From IMG/VR virus record IMGVR_UViG_3300042467_002158, positions 1-64,000 of that record: a stretch of 64,000 nt of DNA; one strand, written 5' to 3'. The translations under genes were made by a program, and so were the position numbers. The first letter of the stretch is position 1, and each line of letters begins with the position of its first letter. The notes under the pieces were generated by a model. It was not told where the DNA came from. It was given only the letters and a program-made list of their open reading frames with translations, and made no database searches. Below are positions 33,040 to 39,736 of this stretch, one piece after another. The DNA comes from a virus.

Positions 33040-34971
33040 TTATCTCAATTCTCTTAAATCGAATGATCTAACACCATCCACGGTAATTCTTCCGTAAAAG
33101 CGATTATTTACCATCTTCTTCGCGTATCTTGTCATAATACCTTTGATAGGCGTGAAGTTGAATGGGTTATACATTGTAGGTGTCAATTGTAGAGGAACAT
33201 ACGGTGCGTAAATGTAACCTGTGTCTAACAATGAAGTTCCTTTGTGCCCAATCAAAACTTGGTTTGGTGGGAAGTAAGGATCACGATAAACTTGGTAACG
33301 ACCAGATAGAGTTCCAACTCTTTCGATACCCATGTTGTATTGGTCTTGCTCAGGAGCCGCGTTAGATACGTGGAAGTATTCTAAATCGTCAAAGATAGCA
33401 GAAACCTCAGAAGATACAACAATCCAGTTAGCTCCACCTCTCAAAGTAGATTTGTGGATTTGTGCTGACAATTGGTTGATTGCTGTGATCAAAGTTTGGT
33501 TCCAGTCTTTCTGAGTGTAAGATGTTGTTTGAGAAATTCTTCTCCATCCGTTGTAGTCCCAACGTAATTGCCAAGCCGCTCCTTTTCTCAAGTCACGTAG
33601 AATTTCACGGTCGATCTCAGCCGCTATTTGTTCTGACAACAATGCTGTCAATTCAGCTTCAGCGTCGATGTTGTGGAATGCCGCAACGTCTTGAGCCAAT
33701 TCAGGTGACCATTGAGCTCTTAGTTTTCTTTCAGTTACAGATACAGTTACTGACTGTAAATCAAAAGAAACCTCACCAATTTGATCTTCAAATTCTAAGT
33801 CAGCATATCTTCTATACCAAGCCATGAATGAAGTTCCAGAAGTTCCTGAATAGATAGTTGTTCCTGTGTAACCGTCAAGTGATGTAGAATCACAATCAGC
33901 ACATACAGGACAAGAAAGGTCTACTTCAAGATAAATACAACCATCAGCATCACAAATATCATAATAGTTTGATCCGTTTCCTGTTGGTGGGTTGTAAGCT
34001 GGTGAACCAGGGTTATCACCCGCATTTCTAAATTGTGTGTTTTGGTTGTTACCATACTTAACAATTCCTTTACCGTAGATTTGTGTTACAACTCTAAATA
34101 ATAGAGGAACAAATACAGACTGTCCGTTGAAAGTTCCCCTAAGAACGTTACAAGGTGTAGTATCTGCAGAAATAACTGAAGTTCCGTAGATTCTTAAGTC
34201 AGACAAGAAAGCTTCTGTATCCATTTCGTTACCATCAGGTCCGATAAGTTTTCCAGCTCCTGAGTTAGCAAAACCACAAAGTTTCATGATAACTTTTCTT
34301 GTGTTTCCTGAGTAAGAGTTAAGTGAAGTATCTACTAAGTATCCACCTACCCAATGCTGAACAACGGTGTTTGCAGTTACTGCAGTCCACTTACCTTTAG
34401 AGTAGTCAAATAATCCTGGAGGATCTAAAGACGCTTCATTTCCTTCGTAGAACAAGTCATAAAGGTTTTTAGCGTAAGGATAACCACCAGCAGTTGCGTC
34501 ATAACCTACGTTAGGGTTAGTTGGTCCGTTTGGTGCCCCTACAGGTGCAAAGTGCTCACCACCTGCATTTCCGTTATTGTCAGGTGTAGAGTTAGGATAC
34601 AAGTTTGCAAATGTTGAACTTGCGTTTTCATATCCTTGGATTTTAGGCACAAAGTAGAACAATTTACCGATTGGTAAGTTCATAGCTTGCACTGATACGA
34701 TGTCATTAGCCAATAATTTAGAGAATACACGTCTTACGATTGGGAAAACAACTGTTTCAAATGCTCCGTTAGAAGTTCCATCTGAAGATGCTTCGTTAAT
34801 CAAGAAAGATGCTTGGTTCTCATACAATTGAGCTACGTTTTCTTTAAGGTGACCTCTTAGACCGTCAAGAAAGCCTAATTTGTCCCATTTGTTAATTGTG
34901 TCTTCTTTGATAACTTTAAGGTGCTTAAGACCGATGTTACCAACAAGACCTGATTCTAATAATGCTCCCAT
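33040..34971 (-). CDS. Major capsid protein, T4 gp23-like
   Basis: A 643-residue HK97-fold capsid protein of the T4 gp23 type. The N-terminal region shows SFLINE followed by ASSDG, with E60 fitting the (I/L)xE cleavage site of the prohead protease; mature protein would begin at A61 (T4 gp23 is cut after residue 65). Later landmarks are VFPIVRRVFSKLLANDIVSVQ, VQAMNLPIGKLFYF, the long helix region AELTALLSEQIAAEIDREIL and a C-terminal LLDTGYIYAPYVPLQLTPTM. It is about 120 residues longer than T4 gp23, with a Cys-containing insertion near residues 355-365 (CPVCADCDS). It is last in the head operon and ends at a strong terminator. G+C and codon use look higher than in neighbours, as for a highly expressed gene. 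Confidence 0.93.
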   Translation of the reverse strand: MGALLESGLVGNIGLKHLKVIKEDTINKWDKLGFLDGLRGHLKENVAQLYENQASFLINEASSDGTSNGAFETVVFPIVRRVFSKLLANDIVSVQAMNLPIGKLFYFVPKIQGYENASSTFANLYPNSTPDNNGNAGGEHFAPVGAPNGPTNPNVGYDATAGGYPYAKNLYDLFYEGNEASLDPPGLFDYSKGKWTAVTANTVVQHWVGGYLVDTSLNSYSGNTRKVIMKLCGFANSGAGKLIGPDGNEMDTEAFLSDLRIYGTSVISADTTPCNVLRGTFNGQSVFVPLLFRVVTQIYGKGIVKYGNNQNTQFRNAGDNPGSPAYNPPTGNGSNYYDICDADGCIYLEVDLSCPVCADCDSTSLDGYTGTTIYSGTSGTSFMAWYRRYADLEFEDQIGEVSFDLQSVTVSVTERKLRAQWSPELAQDVAAFHNIDAEAELTALLSEQIAAEIDREILRDLRKGAAWQLRWDYNGWRRISQTTSYTQKDWNQTLITAINQLSAQIHKSTLRGGANWIVVSSEVSAIFDDLEYFHVSNAAPEQDQYNMGIERVGTLSGRYQVYRDPYFPPNQVLIGHKGTSLLDTGYIYAPYVPLQLTPTMYNPFNFTPIKGIMTRYAKKMVNNRFYGRITVDGVRSFDLRELR

Positions 34972-35003
34972 TTTTTTTAAGGTTTTATTATTTTAGTTTA
35001 TGT

Positions 35004-36488
35004 TTATTTTAACTTTGTCATCAAATCCTTCATTCTCAAGAATTGAGGATTCTCATAAGTTTTTGATTCGATCAAATTGACAGAAGATCCAGACTCAACA
35101 GTTCTGCTAATTTTTCTATCAACTGATTCATTTAGTTTAGTTTCATGTGTAGAACCTGAACCTAATTCTGATTTAATGGTTCTATACAAGTTTTTAGATT
35201 CTTTCAACGTATCAACGTTGTCAAATCTTCTTAAGATATTTATTTTTTCTTGTTTTGTGGTTGAGTGTTCAGTAAACAAACGTGTGGCGTAAGCCAAATT
35301 TGAATTGAAGATCGCAACTTCGTTAAGTTTTGTTCTGAAAACATCAAGTGCTTTTTTATATTCGTTGTTTTTTTCTTTCATCAATTCTAATTCTTCATTG
35401 ATTGCCGTGTTAAAACTAGAATGTGCTCTTGGTTTAGGAAGACCACCTCTTCTGAAATTAGAACCACTACCTAGTGTTCTTGAAGCTTCTTTTGTTTCCA
35501 TTTTCTTCACAGTGGTGTTTTTTCCTTTTTTCATGTTTTCACCTTCTTTATATTCAAATTTCGCCTTTCCTGTTCCCATTGCTTTGATACCTTTACCAAA
35601 AGCTTCTTTTTTCTTCTCAGAAAAACCTCCACTCATATTTGGTTTTTTATCGTATCCAAACTTAGGTCCTCTACCGATTCCTACACCTTTTGGAGTTACA
35701 GATTTTTTGAACTTTTTGGACCTTTTAGATTCCATCATATAATCATCCATTTCCATCATTTCATCATCCGTTTCCATCATGTAATCATCCGTTTCCATCA
35801 TGTAATCATCCGTTTCCATCATGTAATCATCAGATTCCATCATTTCGTCATCCATTTCGTCCATTTCAGAACCCATACCACTCATTTCAATTTCATAAAT
35901 TGTTTCGTCAGAATCCATCATTTCGTTAGTTTCATCATCCATTTCGATTTCATACATATTTTCCATGTCTTCTTCATCTAATTCATTATAGGACTCTCCT
36001 AGTTGTATCATGTAATCATCATCTTCATCTGTAAGATGGATGTAATCACCTTCTTTTTTCACAACGATTCCATCGTCGTCTCCCATAGCTTTAAAAACCC
36101 TTAAAACTTCTTCATCGGAAGCATCTGTCATATCGATAGCGTCTTCTTCATCGTCCATTTCCATATCATCCTCAGGCTCCATTTCCATGTCTTCATCATC
36201 CATTTCCATGTCTTCATCATCCATTTCCATGTCATCTTCAGGTTCCATTTCCATGTCCTCATCGTCCATTTCTTCAGGACCCATGTCCATTTCATCATCG
36301 ACTTCGATTTCGTCATCGGTTGCGGGTTGTTCAATCTCATCTTGTTCTTTCAAAGATTCTTTTACCAATTGTCTGATTTCTTCACTCATTGTAGACTGAA
36401 GTATTCCTTTTGCATTTTCTTGTAGAGTCTCTTCCAAATTCTTAATTTGAAATAGAGCATCTTCTACTACATTTTTGTTGTAACTCAT
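35004..36488 (-). CDS. Prohead scaffold/core protein, T4 gp22-like
   Basis: A 494-residue protein immediately upstream of the capsid gene (32-nt gap), the position of T4 gene 22. The N-terminal helix (NKNVVEDALFQIKNLEETLQ) and C-terminal coiled-coil region (ELELMKEKNNEYKKALDVF, TKLNEVAIFNSNLAYATRLF) match gp22 cores. Between them, about residues 60-260, lies a strongly acidic Met/Asp/Glu repeat (units such as DDEDMEMEPEDDMEM and DDYMMET) and a short Lys-rich segment (KKFKKSVTPKGVG). The acidic insert makes it nearly twice the length of T4 gp22. It would form the inner core of the prohead and then be degraded by the protease. Confidence 0.82.
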   Translation of the reverse strand: MSYNKNVVEDALFQIKNLEETLQENAKGILQSTMSEEIRQLVKESLKEQDEIEQPATDDEIEVDDEMDMGPEEMDDEDMEMEPEDDMEMDDEDMEMDDEDMEMEPEDDMEMDDEEDAIDMTDASDEEVLRVFKAMGDDDGIVVKKEGDYIHLTDEDDDYMIQLGESYNELDEEDMENMYEIEMDDETNEMMDSDETIYEIEMSGMGSEMDEMDDEMMESDDYMMETDDYMMETDDYMMETDDEMMEMDDYMMESKRSKKFKKSVTPKGVGIGRGPKFGYDKKPNMSGGFSEKKKEAFGKGIKAMGTGKAKFEYKEGENMKKGKNTTVKKMETKEASRTLGSGSNFRRGGLPKPRAHSSFNTAINEELELMKEKNNEYKKALDVFRTKLNEVAIFNSNLAYATRLFTEHSTTKQEKINILRRFDNVDTLKESKNLYRTIKSELGSGSTHETKLNESVDRKISRTVESGSSVNLIESKTYENPQFLRMKDLMTKLK

Positions 36489-36510
36489 TTTTTTTTAAAT
36501 AGTTTTTCTA

Positions 36511-36517
36511 ATAAATA
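36511..36517 (-). promoter_or_regulatory. TATTTAT motif before the scaffold-capsid genes
   Basis: The minus strand reads GAATATTTATTAGAAAAAC, 22 nt before the scaffold start at 36488. As capsid protein must be made late and in bulk, this copy is a strong candidate late promoter. Confidence 0.6.
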
Positions 36518-36552
36518 TTCACATTTTTCAAAAAGTTCTGTATTTTACACGA

Positions 36553-36571
36553 TTGGGCATAAAAAAAGGGA
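36553..36571 (-). repeat. 19-bp terminator-tail repeat, copy 1
   Basis: The 19-nt string TTGGGCATAAAAAAAGGGA occurs identically here and at 58943-58961. In both places it is the distal end of a minus-strand terminator (CCCTTTTTTTATGCCCAA on that strand). Confidence 0.7.
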
Positions 36572-36598
36572 AAAAGATTTTTTTCCTTTTCCCTTTTT
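36563..36598 (-). terminator. Intrinsic terminator after the prohead protease unit
   Basis: Complementary A/G-rich and C/T-rich arms (GGGAAAA with TTTTCCC, extended by A-T pairs) are followed on the minus strand by a T7 run. It ends the transcript of the DUF4494-like gene and separates it from the scaffold-capsid genes. Confidence 0.7.
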
Positions 36599-36617
36599 AA
36601 TTAAAATTTTCTTGAGT

Positions 36618-36830
36618 TTACCCTTCGATTACCTCATCAATTTTTGATTCAACAATAGCGGTAATTCGCCAATCCATAGTATAATTTTCATATACCTTTG
36701 TAACTTTAGCCTCAACATCAGTCGGTGAATATCCTCTGACCAATTTTTCTTCTTTCATTTTCTTTACCTTTCCGGTGTTCTCATCAACAATATCAGTTGT
36801 GATTCTCGCAATAAAATACTTTTCGTCCAT
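36618..36830 (-). CDS. DUF4494-like small protein
   Basis: A 70-residue protein with YFIARITTDIVDENTGKVKK, a central EKLVRGYSPTDVEAKV and ITAIVESKIDEVI. This layout resembles DUF4494, a family known mainly from Bacteroidota and their phages, which agrees with the host suggested by promoters. Function unknown. It sits between the protease and scaffold genes, where T4 has no equivalent; it has 12 nt to the protease gene and is probably cotranscribed with it. Confidence 0.65.
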   Translation of the reverse strand: MDEKYFIARITTDIVDENTGKVKKMKEEKLVRGYSPTDVEAKVTKVYENYTMDWRITAIVESKIDEVIEG

Positions 36831-36842
36831 AATTATTTTTTT

Positions 36843-37565
36843 TTATTTATTCAAATAATCGGATAATCTATTCATTAAGTCAAGTGATTTTGATCCAGCT
36901 TCACCAACATGTCTTTCTGCGTGCATTTTTTTCTCTTCATCTAAGTTTTCTTCAAACCGAGATCTTTCATCTTTATCTCTAAAAAGATATGCCCCTGGTG
37001 TTGATGGTGATGAAACTAAATCGAAACAAATTAATTCAAAATCATCCTGAACTTCATTTTGTTCACCAACTTTTTTAAGGGAACCTACTCCACGAGAAGA
37101 AATCCCCAATGTAACACCCTGACGAAGATAGTTTGCTGCTAAGTCACCTTTTGTTGATACAATCCCTCTTTCGTGAAAACCAGGACTTGTAAGAAGTTTT
37201 AATTTACCTAACAATACAGGACCTTCCCACCATATATCAGTAATTGCATGTGATACACGATCAAGATCTATAAGTGAAGATTCAGGGTGATTTAACTCAG
37301 AAAGAGCCGTTCCCTTTTGAATCATTTTTTTATAATTCTCGGCTTCTCTTTTTAATATCTTTTCAGGATATATTCTTCCGTTTCTATTTGGTGTATTATA
37401 TTTTTGAAGAACCGCATAGAACTCAAATGGTTTGGAGTGATCCAACATATCTCGATTTTCTCTAATCATAGACAAGTTTCTTCTTTCGTTTGGATCAATA
37501 TATCCAGCGTCATATTCGACAAGGATCATTTTTTTATCTAATTCATTTGTTATATTGACTTTCAT
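36843..37565 (-). CDS. Prohead core protease, T4 gp21-like (S77)
   Basis: A 240-residue serine protease of the T4 gp21 family, which matures the prohead by cutting scaffold, capsid and internal proteins after (I/L)xE. Visible landmarks are RNGRIYPEKIL, the catalytic His in LNHPESS (H93), the Ser region GISSRGVG (S156/S157) and FDLVSSPSTPGAYLF. The N-terminal MILVE followed by YDAG may be a self-cleavage site. It is downstream of a homing endonuclease gene and 3 nt from it, in the usual order protease-scaffold-capsid. Confidence 0.9.
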   Translation of the reverse strand: MKVNITNELDKKMILVEYDAGYIDPNERRNLSMIRENRDMLDHSKPFEFYAVLQKYNTPNRNGRIYPEKILKREAENYKKMIQKGTALSELNHPESSLIDLDRVSHAITDIWWEGPVLLGKLKLLTSPGFHERGIVSTKGDLAANYLRQGVTLGISSRGVGSLKKVGEQNEVQDDFELICFDLVSSPSTPGAYLFRDKDERSRFEENLDEEKKMHAERHVGEAGSKSLDLMNRLSDYLNK

Positions 37566-37568
37566 TAT

Positions 37569-38246
37569 CTATTTAAATTTCCATTTATATCCTCCCGCAC
37601 TTCGTCTTTGGTTATTACAAACCATCCTAATTGTGTTTCGGTTAATTAATAAATATTCAGATACTTCTTTTAATGACTTCCATTCAGCAACAAATTCACC
37701 ATCTATTGTAAGTTGAATAACTGGTTTATATTTAGACTCAACACAAAATAATGATTGTTTTTTACCAAACATAGGATTTTTACCCCCTGTTCTACTTTTA
37801 GATAGTTTTTTTCTACCTTCTTCTGTTAATTTTCTTTTTTTCGCCGATTCCGACATCAATTTAATAGTTTCATCAGAAAATTTTCTATTTTTTAATTTCT
37901 CGGATATTTTTCTATTTGATTCAGGGCCATAATTACCCCCATCACCACCGTTAGTTAAATTATATAAATTAAATCCCCACGATTTAAATAACCCAATCCA
38001 ATATTTTTCCCAAAATGACCATTCTGAAAACGGAATAACATCTAATATTTCTAAAATTGGTTTTTTATCTATCGAAATTAATTTTTTAATCCAATTATTT
38101 TTTTTTGTAATAGTATGTTTGTGTTTTCTTATATGTTCAATATACCTTTTAGGTGGGTTATCCGATTTACCAATATATTTAATACTAAAGTTTATAGGAT
38201 CTTTCAAGCAATATATATAACTAATAATTGTTGATTGATCATTCAT
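37569..38246 (-). CDS. GIY-YIG homing endonuclease
   Basis: A 225-residue protein with an N-terminal GIY-YIG nuclease domain (SYIYCLKDPINFSIKYIGKS, with the catalytic Arg and Glu regions RYIEHIR and FWEKYWIGLF), NUMOD3-type DNA-binding helices (NRKISEKLKNRKFSDETIKL, GGKNPMFGKK) and a C-terminal helix-turn-helix (SLKEVSEYLLINRNTIRMV). It is a stand-alone mobile gene wedged between the gp68-position gene and the protease gene. Such enzymes often target conserved structural genes nearby, so the protease gene may be its recognition site. It has its own TATTTAT motif. Confidence 0.9.
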   Translation of the reverse strand: MNDQSTIISYIYCLKDPINFSIKYIGKSDNPPKRYIEHIRKHKHTITKKNNWIKKLISIDKKPILEILDVIPFSEWSFWEKYWIGLFKSWGFNLYNLTNGGDGGNYGPESNRKISEKLKNRKFSDETIKLMSESAKKRKLTEEGRKKLSKSRTGGKNPMFGKKQSLFCVESKYKPVIQLTIDGEFVAEWKSLKEVSEYLLINRNTIRMVCNNQRRSAGGYKWKFK

Positions 38247-38266
38247 ATTGACATGTATTTTTATAT

Positions 38267-38273
38267 ATAAATA
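38267..38273 (-). promoter_or_regulatory. TATTTAT motif before the GIY-YIG gene
   Basis: The minus strand reads TTAGTATTTATATATAA, 20 nt before the start at 38246 and directly at the stop of the upstream gene. Confidence 0.45.
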
Positions 38274-38741
38274 CTAAAGAGTTTCAGTTTCTTTTTTAAG
38301 GGGTTTTAGATTTCCGTTTTTAGTTAGATAAAATTTGAAATATTTGTTTTTATTCATCACGTCTGAATATATACATTTAACCAAATTTTTTACAAGTTTT
38401 TTAAGTTTTGGTGATTTGAAATCAATTTCTTCTATTAAGAATAGATTCATTTCTAAGTTTAAAAATGATTTCTTTTTTGTTTGTAGACCACTTGTTCTCA
38501 GATCAAAATCTACAATAAATTTTGTGTCAAAAAATTCTTTGTTTATATTTTCTAAAATTGTGTGTTTAACCGACCTTGTCATGTTTAAAATTATTCGGTT
38601 CCAATTTTCGAATTCATCTTTTGGTTCTACCCAAGTTTGAATATTAATAAAGATTGATTTTAAGTTTGTGGAATCAATCGTTCCAAATTGTGATTTAAAG
38701 GATTTATATCCAACCAATTTTACGGTCTTCCCTTTTTTCAT
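38274..38741 (-). CDS. Hypothetical protein in the position of T4 gp68
   Basis: A 155-residue basic protein with strands YKSFKSQFGTIDSTNLKSIF and FIVDFDLRTSGLQTKKKSFL and a Lys-rich C-terminal half. No family recognised. In T4 the order is portal (20), 67, 68, protease (21); here, setting aside the mobile GIY-YIG gene and bS21, this gene is next to the protease and of similar length to gp68 (141 residues). A prohead core role is therefore possible, by synteny only. Confidence 0.5.
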   Translation of the reverse strand: MKKGKTVKLVGYKSFKSQFGTIDSTNLKSIFINIQTWVEPKDEFENWNRIILNMTRSVKHTILENINKEFFDTKFIVDFDLRTSGLQTKKKSFLNLEMNLFLIEEIDFKSPKLKKLVKNLVKCIYSDVMNKNKYFKFYLTKNGNLKPLKKETETL

Positions 38742-38770
38742 AAAAATTTTTCATATTTGTGTTGTTTATT

Positions 38771-38800
38771 TTGTTAAATTATAAACAAATATTATATTTG
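38771..38800 (+). promoter_or_regulatory. Host-type promoter for bS21 (TTG-N19-TATATTTG)
   Basis: TTG at 38771-38773 and TATATTTG at 38793-38800 are 19 nt apart. With a start site near 38807 the leader before ATG 38819 is about 12 nt and has no Shine-Dalgarno sequence. Confidence 0.78.
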
Positions 38801-38818
38801 AATCAAATATTTAATTGT

Positions 38819-39004
38819 ATGTTGAAAGTTGAGGTAAAAAAAGGAAATGTTGAAAAGTCAATTAAAGACTTAAAATCAAAGGTAAATAAGACGAAACAAA
38901 ATCTGATTCTTTTTGAAAGGAAAGAATTTGTAAAAAAATCTATAAAAAAAAGATTAAAATTAAAACGGGCAATTTTTAATCAAAAATTAAAGACCTTCGT
39001 TTAA
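38819..39004 (+). CDS. rpsU: Ribosomal protein bS21 homologue
   Basis: A 61-residue protein that reads as a complete bS21: N-terminal strand LKVEVKKGNVEKSIKDLKSK, then KTKQNLILFERKEFVKKS and the basic helix KKRLKLKRAIFNQKLK. bS21 binds the 30S platform near the anti-Shine-Dalgarno end of 16S rRNA; in Bacteroidota it helps mask that end. A phage copy could replace the host protein and bias initiation toward phage mRNAs. The start is the ATG at 38819; an upstream in-frame ATG at 38759 precedes the promoter and is unlikely. It lies alone on the plus strand inside the minus-strand head operon and overlaps the converging gene by 18 nt. Confidence 0.85.
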   Translation: MLKVEVKKGNVEKSIKDLKSKVNKTKQNLILFERKEFVKKSIKKRLKLKRAIFNQKLKTFV

Positions 39005-39700
39005 ATTTTTTAATTTGTAATAATTAAGTTCTGAAAAAGATTCTGTTTGAATTTTACTTAACACTTGATCGATCGTGTTTATAGTTTCTTTATCTGTTTC
39101 ATTTTGTTTTTTGTTCGATAATTTTTCTAAAACTATTTTTTTCTCTTTGTTATAGTTTTCTATCAAAGTTTCTTTTGGCGTTGATAACAAAACCTTCAAT
39201 TCTTTTCTTTCATTTTCATTTAAAGAAGATAAAAAACTATCAATTGTTTTATTTGCAACATTCACCATAGATTTTAAAGGAACATTGATTATTTCTTTTT
39301 GGGTTTGTCCTTTTGATTTTAGACTTTCCAAGATTACTTTTTTACTTTTAATTTTGTTTTCTAAAGTTAGGACGTTCTTTGAGAAAAGATCATCAATATT
39401 TTTGTATTTGTTTTCACATTTAACATGACCAACCCAAGCTTTTATTTCTCTAATTTGTGTTGGTGTTACTTTGTTAATTAAATTTTCGTATGCCGTTATT
39501 GATTCAAAAATAAATTCGTTGGCTAATGACTCAGACAAACCCTTTGGTTGTTGTAGTTCATCATATAAATAAAATATTTTGGAAATATTTTTGTTTTTAA
39601 GGACTAATTCCTCAAAGACAAATAAATTATCTTTTAAATTATTTTTTTTATAAGATTCCGTTAAATATTTTTCTATTTTTGATTTTAATTCCCCAATCAT
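38987..39700 (-). CDS. Leader-bearing protein in the position of T4 gp67
   Basis: A 237-residue helical, Lys/Glu-rich protein. It starts MIGELKSKIEKYLTE, where YLTE is a candidate prohead-protease site. The body is nearly all helix (VLTLENKIKSKKVILESLKS, LSSLNENERKELKVLLS). Its location just after the portal gene corresponds to T4 gene 67, a prohead core protein, although it is much longer than gp67 (80 residues). A core or internal head protein is the best guess. Its 3' end overlaps the bS21 gene on the opposite strand. Confidence 0.5.
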   Translation of the reverse strand: MIGELKSKIEKYLTESYKKNNLKDNLFVFEELVLKNKNISKIFYLYDELQQPKGLSESLANEFIFESITAYENLINKVTPTQIREIKAWVGHVKCENKYKNIDDLFSKNVLTLENKIKSKKVILESLKSKGQTQKEIINVPLKSMVNVANKTIDSFLSSLNENERKELKVLLSTPKETLIENYNKEKKIVLEKLSNKKQNETDKETINTIDQVLSKIQTESFSELNYYKLKNLNEGL

Positions 39701-39716
39701 AATTTCTTTTTGTTAT

Positions 39717-39723
39717 ATAAATA
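39717..39723 (-). promoter_or_regulatory. TATTTAT motif before the gp67-position gene
   Basis: The minus strand reads AGATATTTATATAACAAAAAG, 16 nt before the start at 39700. Confidence 0.5.
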
Positions 39724-39736
39724 TCTAATAAAAAAA

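Noticed and set aside
35305-35742. Plus-strand 145-residue frame
   Set aside because: It is the complement of the scaffold gene, with no start context, and it has the skewed composition expected of antisense.
38759-38818. 20-residue extension of bS21
   Set aside because: It overlaps the promoter, would be upstream of the predicted transcription start, and is unrelated to bS21.
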